Counted from the first letter of the stretch, positions 1-8,104 are shown. The stretch is 53,254 nucleotides of DNA from an uncultured Lachnospiraceae bacterium (GCA_900315055.1 OMXP01000013.1:1-53254); one strand, 5' to 3'. Notes: a model not told the origin generated them from the letters alone. Translations and numbers: made by a program.

Positions 1-50
1 CGCGAAGGCAATGCACTGGCTGTCAAACCACAATCATTGTCAGGATGCAC

Positions 51-1070
51 ATGGATACCACTTCCATTGCGTTTTGTGCAATGGGAGTGGAGCTTCATGC
101 CTTTAACGTGCGGGACGATGAGCTCCCGTTTTTTGACGAAATGATAAAAGACGAGCACCTGGACCTTACGCTCTCTGCAAATGACCTCACAATGGAGATG
201 ATTCCGACACTGGATCCGGGGAGCGGGGTGTGCATCCAGGGGATGCGGACGTACGAATATGCGATGTTCCATGCCCTTGCAGAGCGCGGGGTACACTTCC
301 TTACGACCCGCACGATCGGGTACAACAACCTCGATCTCAATGCGGCCAGGTCCTGCGGGGTGCATGTGGCAAACGTCAACTACCCGCCGAACGGCGTTGC
401 GGACTACACGGTGATGATGATCCTTCTGTGCCTTCGAAACTACAAGCAGGCGCTCTGGCGGACGAACTGCAACGATTACTCGCTGGAGGGACTCATGGGC
501 AGGGACATGAAGGACCTCACGATCGGCATCATCGGCACCGGAAAGATCGGGGCACAGGTGGCACGGAACCTCTCGGGTTTTGGCTGCCGCCTCATCGCCT
601 ATGACCGGCACCCGAAGGAAGAGCTGAAGAACATCGTGACCTACGTGGATCTCGACACCCTGTATGCAAAGAGCGATGTCATCACGGTGCACACGGCCCT
701 CACAAAGGACACGTACCATCTGATCAGCCTGCGGACGCTCGAGAAGATGAAGGACGGGGTGGTGCTCATCAACTGCGCGCGGGGGGCTCTTATGGACGTG
801 GAAGCCCTGATCCGCGGGATCGAGACCCAGAAGATCGGCGCCCTCGGCATCGACTGCATCGAGAACGAGGAGAACATCGTGCACCGGAACCGCAAGACCG
901 ACATCTTCCCGAACCGGCAGATGGCCTATCTTCGCCAGTTCAAAAACGTGGTCCACACCCAGCACATGGCCTTCTACACCGAGGATGCGATCCGCTCCAT
1001 GGTGTACGAGGGCATCCACGGACTTCTTGCCATGGAAGAGGGGAAGGAGCTGAAGACGCAGCTGTGCTGA
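51..1070 (+). CDS. D-2-hydroxyacid dehydrogenase (D-lactate dehydrogenase-like)
   Basis: A 339-residue cytosolic NAD-dependent 2-hydroxyacid dehydrogenase, probably interconverting a D-2-hydroxyacid such as D-lactate and its 2-oxoacid. The Rossmann motif G-x-G-x-x-G is at residues 162-167 (GTGKIG). The catalytic triad is present with D-LDH spacing: Arg244 in CARG, Glu273 and His305 in TQH, followed by the MAFYT segment typical of D-LDH. The start at 51 is preferred because AGG lies six bases upstream; an ATG at 45 is in frame, and the frame stays open to the left edge of the window, so a longer N-terminus cannot be excluded. It converges on an AraC regulator 20 bp away and is near rhamnose genes, so a role in disposing of a rhamnose-derived three-carbon product is possible but inferred. 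Confidence 0.88.
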   Translation: MDTTSIAFCAMGVELHAFNVRDDELPFFDEMIKDEHLDLTLSANDLTMEMIPTLDPGSGVCIQGMRTYEYAMFHALAERGVHFLTTRTIGYNNLDLNAARSCGVHVANVNYPPNGVADYTVMMILLCLRNYKQALWRTNCNDYSLEGLMGRDMKDLTIGIIGTGKIGAQVARNLSGFGCRLIAYDRHPKEELKNIVTYVDLDTLYAKSDVITVHTALTKDTYHLISLRTLEKMKDGVVLINCARGALMDVEALIRGIETQKIGALGIDCIENEENIVHRNRKTDIFPNRQMAYLRQFKNVVHTQHMAFYTEDAIRSMVYEGIHGLLAMEEGKELKTQLC

Positions 1071-1090
1071 GGAACGAGGCTTTGCTTCGT

Positions 1091-2056
1091 CTATCTTCTG
1101 GAATCCCGGTAGGCCTTCGGGCTAAGTCCCATCTCTCTGGCAAAGAGGCGGTGGAAGAAGCTCGTGTTCTCGTATCCCACGGCCTCGGAGACCTCGGCAA
1201 TCGAGAGATCCGAGTGGGCAAGAAGAACGGCCGCCTCATTCAGACGCTGTTTCTGCAGAAGCTCCTTGAAGGTGGAGCCGGTGCTCTTTTTGATGATCCG
1301 CCCGAGGGTGTAAATATCCACATGGTTATCGGAGGCAAAGCGCTGCAGCTTTGCCTCTTTGTAGTTGGTCTCCAGATAGGAAAGAAGGCGGATCATCACC
1401 TCCTGCTCCCAGGAGGTATCCGGCGTGTGGATGGTGTCGGTGCAGTTCAAAAGGTTCATGAACAGCAGTCCCATCGTCTGCTGCAGAAGAAGCTGCTCAT
1501 TTCCCGTCTCGTGGAGCATGAGATCGATCAGGTTTTCGACAAGGTTCTGGACGGGGAGGACATCGTGCACCGCAAAAAGGAGGTAGTTGCCTCCCATGTC
1601 CCTGCCGGTAAGGCAGCTGACCACAAAGTCCCGCAAAGGACTTGTCCTGTCATCGATCATCGGAAGAACTTTGTCAAAGAAGGCGGGAAGAATCAGGAAG
1701 TTCACCGCAATGTCGTTCTGACCCGCCGGCAGCACCTCCTGCGTTGCATGCTGGTTCATGAACAGGAGATCCCCCTCCTTTAAGGTCATCTCCTGGTGGT
1801 CGATCACGTGCCGGGTGCTTCCCTTGCACATGTAGACGAACTCCACGTAGTTGTGGGTGTGCTCCGGGAAGTGCACGAAGCGCACATTCGGACGGATATC
1901 GATGAGACGCCCGCTCTTTAAGAGCCTTGCCGCGTCCACCTCGTTGCTCGTTGCCCTGTCGTAGTACAGGGAGCGGTCGATGGACGAATTCCCGTCCAGG
2001 ATTGCGTGTTCCTCAGGCGTAATCCGGCCAAGCTCCTCCAGAAGGTGTGCATGCAT
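1091..2056 (-). CDS. AraC-family transcriptional regulator, probable rhamnose regulator
   Basis: A 321-residue AraC/XylS-type regulator. The N-terminal half contains a cupin-like sensing domain (FPEHTHNYVEFVYMCKG at about residues 63-79, then EGDLLFMNQHATQEV). The last ~100 residues hold the two helix-turn-helix units: LQRFASDNHVDIYTLGRIIKKSTG, then the family signature around AEVSEAVGYENTSFFHRLFAREMG, ending SPKAYR. The start has a GGGGGAAG ribosome site on the minus strand. It is transcribed divergently from rhaA across a ~160 bp gap, the usual arrangement for a RhaS/RhaR-like activator, so it most likely activates the rhamnose operon in response to L-rhamnose. The ligand is inferred from position only. 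Confidence 0.88.
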   Translation of the reverse strand: MHAHLLEELGRITPEEHAILDGNSSIDRSLYYDRATSNEVDAARLLKSGRLIDIRPNVRFVHFPEHTHNYVEFVYMCKGSTRHVIDHQEMTLKEGDLLFMNQHATQEVLPAGQNDIAVNFLILPAFFDKVLPMIDDRTSPLRDFVVSCLTGRDMGGNYLLFAVHDVLPVQNLVENLIDLMLHETGNEQLLLQQTMGLLFMNLLNCTDTIHTPDTSWEQEVMIRLLSYLETNYKEAKLQRFASDNHVDIYTLGRIIKKSTGSTFKELLQKQRLNEAAVLLAHSDLSIAEVSEAVGYENTSFFHRLFAREMGLSPKAYRDSRR

Positions 2057-2217
2057 CGCCTCTTCCCCCTTTCTCTTTCTCCCATCGTATCAGGTCCCTC
2101 TCTCATTTGCAAAAACGGACGCTGCTGATGTCAATTGCAGATCTGGAAGGAGAGACATGCTCTTCCTACAATGCAGGTACAGACAGAAAAGATCCGCATT
2201 TCACAGGAGGGTTACAG
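2057..2217 (+). promoter_or_regulatory. Divergent rhaA / AraC regulator control region
   Basis: This 161-bp gap separates the AraC gene from rhaA. A -10-like TACAAT lies at 2167-2172 for rhaA, with no good -35 element at the right distance, which fits activator-dependent transcription. A short imperfect dyad (GGAGAG, five bases, CTCTTC) at 2149-2165 abuts the -10. The ribosome binding site ACAGGAGGG at about 2202-2210 fixes the rhaA start at 2218. I cannot identify AraC-type half-sites with confidence. Confidence 0.45.
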
Positions 2218-3474
2218 ATGACGGTACAGGAACGCTATGAGGATGCAAAGAAGCGCTATGCAGCACTTGGTGTTGACACCGACAAAGCGCTTGAGAACAC
2301 GAAGAACATCAAGCTCTCGGTCCACTGCTGGCAGGGAGATGACGTGGTCGGATTTGATCAGAAGGGACCGCTGACCGGCGGCATCCAGACGACCGGCAAC
2401 TATCCGTACCGCGCACGGAATCCGAAGGAGCTGATGCAGGACATCGACAAGGTCCTCTCCTATATCCCCGGAAAGCACAAGATCAACCTGCACGCATCCT
2501 ATGCGATCTTCGAGGACGGCGAGTGGGCAGACCGCGATGCCCTGGAGCCGAAGCACTTCAAAGCCTGGGCAGACTTTGCAAAGGAAAGAGGCCTTGGTCT
2601 TGACTTCAATCCGACCTTCTTCTCCCACCCGAAGGCAGACGCGATGCGCGGGACGCTCTCCTGTGCCGATGAGGGAATCCGCCAGTTCTGGATTCGCCAC
2701 GGCATTCAGAGCATCAAGATCTCCGAGTACCTTGCGGGTGAGACAGGGCAGCCGTGCCTTATGAACATCTGGATTCCGGACGGAGTCAAGGACGTCCCGG
2801 GCGATCGCACGAGAGCAAGAGCTCGCCTCAAGGATTCCCTGGATCAGATCCTCGCAACCCCCTATGACCACAGCAAGGTGTATGTTGCGGTGGAGTCCAA
2901 GGTCTTCGGCATCGGCGTCGAGTCGATGACGGTCGGCTCCCACGAGTTCTACATGAACTACGCCAACGAGAAGGGGATCCTGTGCCTCATCGATACCGGG
3001 CACTTCCACCCGACCGAGGTCGTCGCGGACAAGCTCTCCTCGATGCTGCTCTTCCATGACAAGCTGGCGCTCCATGTCTCCCGCCCGGTCCGCTGGGATT
3101 CCGATCATGTGACGATCTTCAACGATGACCTGAGAGACCTCGCCACCGAGATCGTCCGCACTGGCCCGGAGCACTACTTCATCGGCATGGATTACTTCGA
3201 TGCCTCCATCAACCGCATCAGCGCCTGGACGAACGGCCTCCGCAACATGCAGAAGGCCCTGCTCTATGCGGAGCTCCTGCCGAACAAGACGCTTGCAGAT
3301 CTGCAGGATGCCGGAAACTTCACGGCTCTCATGAGCCTCAATGAAGAGATGAAGGTGATGCCGTTCGGGGACATCTGGGACATGTTCTGCGAAAAGAACG
3401 GCGTGCTGAAGGAAGAGGACTGGTTCCAGGACTGCATGCAGTACGAGAAGGACGTCCTTTCCAAGAGGGTCTGA
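2218..3474 (+). CDS. rhaA: L-rhamnose isomerase
   Basis: A 418-residue enzyme converting L-rhamnose to L-rhamnulose, the first step of rhamnose catabolism; the E. coli enzyme has a very similar length (419). The N-terminus has the family opening (ERYEDAKKRYAALGVDTDKAL, KLSVHCWQGDDVVGFD) and the middle carries the conserved barrel segments GLDFNPTFFSHPKAD, KIWE/YLA-type, and MDYFDASINRISAW. The frame is open further upstream, but the GGAGGG site 8 bases before 2218 and the family length choose this start. It is followed by rhaB after one base, so rhaA-rhaB-rhaD form a tight operon controlled by the divergent AraC protein. Confidence 0.97.
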   Translation: MTVQERYEDAKKRYAALGVDTDKALENTKNIKLSVHCWQGDDVVGFDQKGPLTGGIQTTGNYPYRARNPKELMQDIDKVLSYIPGKHKINLHASYAIFEDGEWADRDALEPKHFKAWADFAKERGLGLDFNPTFFSHPKADAMRGTLSCADEGIRQFWIRHGIQSIKISEYLAGETGQPCLMNIWIPDGVKDVPGDRTRARARLKDSLDQILATPYDHSKVYVAVESKVFGIGVESMTVGSHEFYMNYANEKGILCLIDTGHFHPTEVVADKLSSMLLFHDKLALHVSRPVRWDSDHVTIFNDDLRDLATEIVRTGPEHYFIGMDYFDASINRISAWTNGLRNMQKALLYAELLPNKTLADLQDAGNFTALMSLNEEMKVMPFGDIWDMFCEKNGVLKEEDWFQDCMQYEKDVLSKRV

Positions 3475-3475
3475 A

Positions 3476-4927
3476 ATGGAACCGGTCTATTACCTTGCCG
3501 TTGATATCGGCGCATCGAGCGGGCGGCACATGCTCGCCCATATGGAAAACGGAAAGCTCGTCCTCGAGGAGATCTATCGCTTTCAGAACGGCGCAAAGCG
3601 CGTAAACGGTCATCTTGTCTGGGACATTGACCATCTGTTTTCAGAGGTCGTAAACGGCATGAAGGCCTGCCGGGAACAGGGAAAGATCCCGAAGACCATG
3701 GGGATCGATACCTGGGGCGTTGACTACGTGCTCCTTGACGGGGACGGGAAGCGCATTTCGGACTGCATGTGCTACCGCGATGAGAGAACGAAGGGGATCG
3801 AAGAGCAGATCGAGAGCATCCTCTCCCCGAAGGATCTCTATGAAAGAACCGGCATCCAGAAGCAGTCCTTCAACACCATCTGCCAGCTGATGGCAGACCG
3901 CATGGACCGTAAGGACGCACTGGAGAGGGCTTCCCACCTTCTCATGGTGCCGGACTACCTGACCTTCCTCCTGACCGGGACGTATCACCAGGAGTACACG
4001 AACGCGACGACAACGCAGCTTGTCGATGCAAAGACCTGCACCTGGGATCTGGACCTTATCAGAAAGCTCCACCTTCCGGAGAAGCTCTTCGGAGAGCTTT
4101 CGATGCCGGGAACCGTCGCAGGTACCCTGAAGATGGAGATTCAGAAGGAGACCGGCTTTGACTGCACGGTGATCCTTCCCGCAACCCACGACACGGGATC
4201 CGCTGTCATGGCAGTCCCTGCAGAGGGAGACGATAACCTCTACATCTCCTCCGGCACCTGGTCGCTGTTTGGCTGCGAGCTCAAAACCCCCTGCACGAAG
4301 GAACAGGCACGGCTCCTGAACTTCACGAACGAGGGCGGGTACGACAGACGCTACCGGTTTCTGAAGAACATCATGGGGCTCTGGATGATCCAGAACCTCA
4401 AAAAAGAGTGCGAGGCAGGCTACGACTTCCCGGGCCGCACGGGAAAGGAAGACTATTCCTTTGCAAACCTGTGCAGCAGGGCAGAGGAGGAGACGATCTC
4501 CTCGATCGTTCCCTGCAATGATGACCGGTTCCTCGCCCCGGCATCCATGATTCAGGAAGTGCAGAGTGCCTGCAGAGAATCGGCACAGGAGGTGCCGGTA
4601 ACGCCCTGGGCGCTGGCCCGCGTCATCTACTGCTCCCTTGCCGTGTGCTACAGACAGGCGGCGGATCAGATCGAGGATCTTACGGGGAAGCACTTTGATG
4701 AGATCCACGTCGTCGGCGGCGGATCGAATGCGGTGTACCTCAATGAGCTCACCGCAAGAGAGACCGGACGGAAAGTCAGTGCGGGGCCCGGAGAGGCCAC
4801 CGCTATCGGAAATATCGGCGCACAGATGATCGCAGATCATGCCGTTGCAGATCTTGCCTCATTTCGCCGCTGTGTGAGAGCATCGTTTGAGATCCGGACG
4901 TATCTGCCCGGGGGAAAGGAAGAGTAA
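3476..4927 (+). CDS. rhaB: Rhamnulokinase
   Basis: A 483-residue FGGY-family sugar kinase that phosphorylates L-rhamnulose to L-rhamnulose 1-phosphate with ATP. The N-terminal domain opens with AVDIGASSGRHML and has GIDTWGVDYVLLD. The catalytic-domain region includes PATHDTGSAVMAVP and YISSGTWSLFGCEL. The C-terminal domain carries the nucleotide-site glycine stretch IHVVGGGSNAVYLNELTA and GPGEATAIGN. The start codon lies one base after the rhaA stop and the gene ends two bases before rhaD, indicating coupled translation in the rhamnose operon. Length and order match known rhaB genes. Confidence 0.97.
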   Translation: MEPVYYLAVDIGASSGRHMLAHMENGKLVLEEIYRFQNGAKRVNGHLVWDIDHLFSEVVNGMKACREQGKIPKTMGIDTWGVDYVLLDGDGKRISDCMCYRDERTKGIEEQIESILSPKDLYERTGIQKQSFNTICQLMADRMDRKDALERASHLLMVPDYLTFLLTGTYHQEYTNATTTQLVDAKTCTWDLDLIRKLHLPEKLFGELSMPGTVAGTLKMEIQKETGFDCTVILPATHDTGSAVMAVPAEGDDNLYISSGTWSLFGCELKTPCTKEQARLLNFTNEGGYDRRYRFLKNIMGLWMIQNLKKECEAGYDFPGRTGKEDYSFANLCSRAEEETISSIVPCNDDRFLAPASMIQEVQSACRESAQEVPVTPWALARVIYCSLAVCYRQAADQIEDLTGKHFDEIHVVGGGSNAVYLNELTARETGRKVSAGPGEATAIGNIGAQMIADHAVADLASFRRCVRASFEIRTYLPGGKEE

Positions 4928-4929
4928 AG

Positions 4930-5814
4930 ATGAGAGTACTGGATGCAGAGTGCACGAAGAAGTTCATGCAGATGGCAGAAGACGGCTGGGAGCAGGGCTG
5001 GCATGAGAGAAACGGCGGAAACCTCTCCTACCGCATGACGATGGACGATGTGGCATCGGTTGCCGAGAACTTCGACCTGACCGCCAAGTGGCGTCCCATC
5101 GGCACCAGCGTTCCGGGCCTTGCCAGGGAGCACTTCTTCATCACCGGCACCGGCCGGTATTTCCAGAACGTCGTCCGGGATCCGGAGCATTCGTTTGGCA
5201 TCATTGAGGTCGACGAGACCGGTGAGAACTACCGCATCGTCTGGGGGCTTCTCGATGGCGGCCGTCCGACCTCGGAACTTCCGACCCACCTCATGAACCA
5301 TGAGGTCAAGAAGGCACAGACAAACGGCGCACACCGCGTCATCTATCACTGCCACCCGGCAAATGTCATTGCGCTCACCTTCGTTCTGCCGCTGACCGAC
5401 GAGGCGTTCACGAGGGAACTCTGGGAGATGATGACCGAGTGCCCGGTCATCTTCCCGGACGGCATCGGGGTCGTTCCGTGGATGGTTCCGGGCGGCCGCG
5501 CGATCGCCGTGGAGAGCGCAAAGAAGATGCAGTCCTACAACGCCGTCATCTGGGCCATGCACGGCATCTTCTGCTCGGGCGCAACCTTTGATGAGACCTT
5601 CGGCCTTGTCCACACGATCGACAAGTCCGCGGGAATCCTCCTGAAGGTCCTTGCAGCGGGCGGAAAGAGACAGACGATCACGACACAGGACTTCCGGGAT
5701 CTGGCTAAGGATTTCCATCTGACCCTTCCGGAGAAGTTCCTCGACGTGAAGGAAGAGAAGTCGGAGACGGCAAAGACCGCTAAGACCGCAAAGGCAGCGA
5801 AGGTTACAAAGTAA
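4930..5814 (+). CDS. rhaD: L-rhamnulose-1-phosphate aldolase with Lys/Ala-rich tail
   Basis: A 294-residue class II aldolase cleaving L-rhamnulose 1-phosphate into dihydroxyacetone phosphate and L-lactaldehyde. Seen: the GWEQGWHERNGGNLSYR opening, the SELPTHL segment with the likely catalytic Glu, the zinc ligands of the HCHPANV motif, and a third His in WAMHGIFCSG. The E. coli protein is 274 residues; this one has an extra C-terminal tail after LDVKEEKSE built from repeats of T-A-K and A-A-K (last ~18 residues, seven lysines). The tail is low-complexity and its role is unknown. It is the last gene of the operon; a perfect terminator hairpin follows 27 bases later. Confidence 0.96.
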   Translation: MRVLDAECTKKFMQMAEDGWEQGWHERNGGNLSYRMTMDDVASVAENFDLTAKWRPIGTSVPGLAREHFFITGTGRYFQNVVRDPEHSFGIIEVDETGENYRIVWGLLDGGRPTSELPTHLMNHEVKKAQTNGAHRVIYHCHPANVIALTFVLPLTDEAFTRELWEMMTECPVIFPDGIGVVPWMVPGGRAIAVESAKKMQSYNAVIWAMHGIFCSGATFDETFGLVHTIDKSAGILLKVLAAGGKRQTITTQDFRDLAKDFHLTLPEKFLDVKEEKSETAKTAKTAKAAKVTK

Positions 5815-5840
5815 AGCAGCACCATATACAGGGTACCGGG

Positions 5841-5872
5841 ACGGACAGGAGGTAAAATCCTGTCCGTTTTTT
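5841..5872 (+). terminator. Intrinsic terminator of the rha operon
   Basis: A perfect 10-bp stem, ACGGACAGGA (5841-5850) with TCCTGTCCGT (5858-5867), encloses a 7-base loop and runs directly into a T-rich tail ending at 5872. It lies 27 bases after the rhaD stop. Confidence 0.93.
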
Positions 5873-5944
5873 CGTCTTGCAGTCTGGCCCCGACGCGCGT
5901 AACGTAAAAGTCAGGCGCGAAGAACTGCGGGAAGGGGGGCTTTT

Positions 5945-6877
5945 ATGGCTGAAAAACTGGAAGTGGCGAAAAAGGAAGAAGTGGGGAAGATCTTTTCCCT
6001 CTATGAGGACAGAGTCCGCTGGATGGACCGAAACGGCATTCAGCAGTGGAATACGGATGACTACCTTCTCATCTACCCGCTCGAGTACTTCGGGCAGATG
6101 CAGGAGGAGGGAAAGCTCTATGCGCTGAAGGACCCTTATGGCACGATCGTCGGGGCCGTGGTGCTGACAAGGGAGGATTCCCGCTGGGACGATGACGCAC
6201 CGGCAGTCTACCTTCACAACCACGTGACGGATCCGGGGGTCCGCGGCATGGGACAGGTGATCATCGAGCAGGCGGGCGAGATCGCGGCGGCCGAGAATAT
6301 CCCCTGTCTTCGCCTCGACTGCGCAAGGGACAATGCGTTCCTGAACGTCTACTACGATTCCCTGGGCTTTGAGGACTGCGGGATCTGCGAGGACGGTCCG
6401 TACGTGGGGATCCGGAGACAGAAGAAGATCCGCAAGGAAGGAGAGCTCACCTTCCGCAGAGCCGGTGAACAGGACATGCAGGCGGTCTATGAGCTCATCT
6501 GCCGCATGGAGGGCAGGGATCTTCCGCTCTCGTCCTTTTCGGAAATCTATCAGAAGCAGGTGGAGAGCGGAACCTTTGCGATGGTCCTGTGCGAGAGTCA
6601 GGATCAGGGACTCGTGGGCCTTCTGAACCTTCGCATGGAGTACTTCCTTCACCACGTGCGCAAGGTTGCAAGGGTTGAGGAGCTTCTCGTTCACTCCTTG
6701 GTCCGCTCCCAGGGCATCGGAACACAGCTCCTTCAGAAGGCGGAGGAGATCGCGCGGGAGAATCAGTGTACGGAGCTGGTGGCCGCGGCAAACATCAGGC
6801 GCCAGGACGCCTTCCTGTTCTACACGCACTTTGGCATGGAGAAGGATCACGTCCGGTTCTCCAAGATGCTGGAGTGA
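5945..6877 (+). CDS. Tandem GNAT-domain N-acetyltransferase
   Basis: A 310-residue cytosolic protein made of two GNAT (Gcn5-related acetyltransferase) folds. The first spans about residues 1-155, with VYLHNHVTDPGVRGMGQVIIEQAGEIA as the acetyl-CoA binding segment and LRLDCARDNAFLNVYYDSLGFE as the C-terminal strand-helix. The second spans about 160-310, with VEELLVHSLVRSQGIGTQLLQKAEEIA (R-x-x-G-I-G pyrophosphate loop) and ANIRRQDAFLFYTHFGM. The second P-loop looks canonical; the first is weaker (V-R-G-M-G). The start has a GGAAGGGGGG ribosome site. The acetyl acceptor is unknown. It lies alone between the rha terminator and the RhuM-Fic gene. Confidence 0.87.
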   Translation: MAEKLEVAKKEEVGKIFSLYEDRVRWMDRNGIQQWNTDDYLLIYPLEYFGQMQEEGKLYALKDPYGTIVGAVVLTREDSRWDDDAPAVYLHNHVTDPGVRGMGQVIIEQAGEIAAAENIPCLRLDCARDNAFLNVYYDSLGFEDCGICEDGPYVGIRRQKKIRKEGELTFRRAGEQDMQAVYELICRMEGRDLPLSSFSEIYQKQVESGTFAMVLCESQDQGLVGLLNLRMEYFLHHVRKVARVEELLVHSLVRSQGIGTQLLQKAEEIARENQCTELVAAANIRRQDAFLFYTHFGMEKDHVRFSKMLE

Positions 6878-6932
6878 AAGCCGGAAGAAGAGGTTTGTGA
6901 AAGAATCAGGCTGCTGATAGAAGGAAAGCAAG

Positions 6933-7922
6933 ATGTCAAAGGCACTAACTCCGGATCAGAATCTTGAGTATCAACTTGCCATATTTGAGACGCAGGACCG
7001 GGAAATCAGCCTGAAGGTCCGCGTGGAAGATGAGAACGTGTGGCTGAACAGGCAGCAGATGTCGGAACTGTTTGGCAGGGATATCAAAACAATTGGCAAG
7101 CATATCAACAATGCCTTGAAGGAAGAATTGAAAGGAGAAGTGGTAGTCGCAAAATTTGCGACTACCACTCCTCACGGGGCAATGCAAGGAAAAACACAGC
7201 TGCATCTGACAGAGTATTACAGCCTGGACATGGTGTTGTCTGTCGGGTACCGTGTCAAATCCAAGCGTGGTATTGAGTTCCGCCGATGGGCCAACGATGT
7301 CCTTAAGCGGTATATCCTTGACGGTTATTCAGTCAACGAAAAGCGACTGCAGGCGCTGCAGAAGACCGTGGAGATTCAGAGCAGGATGCTTGCGGACACC
7401 TTGCAAGTTGATGCAGATGAGGTGCTGCGTGCGGTCAACAGATATACGGAAGCGCTGGCACTTTTGGATCAGTATGATCATCAGGCTTTGCAGAAACCGG
7501 TTGGAAACAGCCCGGTTTATCGGATTACAGCAGAAGAATGCAGAGATATGGTTGATCATATGCGGGATATCTTCCATACAGATGTATTCGGTGTGGAACG
7601 GAAGCCAGGAATAGTGGATGGCATTATTGCGGCTGTGTATCAGAATGTATTCGGGGAGGAAGTTTATCCCACGCTGGAGGAGAAAGCAGCGAATCTTCTG
7701 TATTTCATGATCAAGGACCACCCCTATGTTGATGGCTGCAAGAGAATTGCAGCGTCCCTGTTTTTGGAGTTTCTTGATCGCAATCATGCCTTGTACAGGG
7801 CTGGTGGTTCAAAGGTCATCAGTGACGGAGAGCTGACAGCCATGACGTTAATGATTGCAGAATCGAATCCGCTGGAAAAGGAAATCATGACCACGATGGT
7901 AATGAATTTTCTTACAATTTAA
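6933..7922 (+). CDS. RhuM-family protein with C-terminal Fic/Doc domain
   Basis: A 329-residue two-part protein. Residues 1 to ~135 match the RhuM type: VWLNRQQMSELFGRDIKTIGKHINN, the VVVAKFATTT patch (70-79) and the YYSLDMVLSVGYRVKSKRGIEFRRWANDVLKRYILDGY signature. Residues ~200-329 form a Fic/Doc fold with the active-site loop HPYVDGCKR at 263-271; the family consensus is HPFx(D/E)GN(G/K)R, so the usual Asn is Cys here. Fic domains transfer AMP or phosphate to proteins; the substrate here is unknown. RhuM genes are usually accessory and often found in genomic islands. The codon composition is clearly more AT-rich than its neighbours, consistent with transfer. A perfect 31-bp DNA dyad lies inside the coding sequence (separate entry). 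Ribosome site AGAAGGAAA precedes the ATG. Confidence 0.88.
   Translation: MSKALTPDQNLEYQLAIFETQDREISLKVRVEDENVWLNRQQMSELFGRDIKTIGKHINNALKEELKGEVVVAKFATTTPHGAMQGKTQLHLTEYYSLDMVLSVGYRVKSKRGIEFRRWANDVLKRYILDGYSVNEKRLQALQKTVEIQSRMLADTLQVDADEVLRAVNRYTEALALLDQYDHQALQKPVGNSPVYRITAEECRDMVDHMRDIFHTDVFGVERKPGIVDGIIAAVYQNVFGEEVYPTLEEKAANLLYFMIKDHPYVDGCKRIAASLFLEFLDRNHALYRAGGSKVISDGELTAMTLMIAESNPLEKEIMTTMVMNFLTI
7139..7169. repeat. Perfect 31-bp intragenic dyad in the RhuM-Fic gene
   Basis: Arm AGTGGTAGTCGCAAA (7139-7153), one central A (7154), then the exact reverse complement TTTGCGACTACCACT (7155-7169). It covers codons 70-79 (V-V-V-A-K-F-A-T-T-T). All wobble positions obey the symmetry. As mRNA it could form a 12-bp stem with a 7-base AAAAUUU loop; as DNA it could be a binding site. 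Confidence 0.97.
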
Positions 7923-8018
7923 TGACGCATGTGAAAAAATACACCAGTGCGTTTGCCCCAGATAGCCACTGCACGGGTGCAGTCTGAAATTGGAACGTCC
8001 ATCAAAAAGGAACAAAAA

Positions 8019-8104
8019 GCCGGCACTCTGGCGGTTTTAGCGGCATCGTCTTTCCAAAAGGAGAGAGGTGCCGCTGCTTTTTTTCCAAACCGCCAGGTGC
8101 CAGC
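8019..8104. terminator. Nested inverted repeats with terminator downstream of RhuM-Fic
   Basis: The 229 bp after the RhuM-Fic gene hold no gene. An inner hairpin pairs AGCGGCA (8039-8045) with TGCCGCT (8069-8075), with weaker pairing further in, and is followed by GC and seven T (8078-8084), a plausible plus-strand terminator. An outer imperfect repeat pairs GCCGGCACTCTGGCGGTTT (8019-8037) with AAACCGCCAGGTGCCAGC (8087-8104). The nesting could be a two-way terminator between convergent genes or the relic of a small inverted-repeat element. Confidence 0.6.

Noticed and set aside
2047..2217. An N-terminal extension of rhaA starting at 2047
   Set aside because: Family length, lack of similarity in the extension and the strong ribosome site before 2218 support the shorter protein.
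7139..7169. The RhuM-Fic dyad as a transcription terminator
   Set aside because: It lies in the first quarter of an intact coding sequence and has no T-run on either strand beyond the central AAAATTT.
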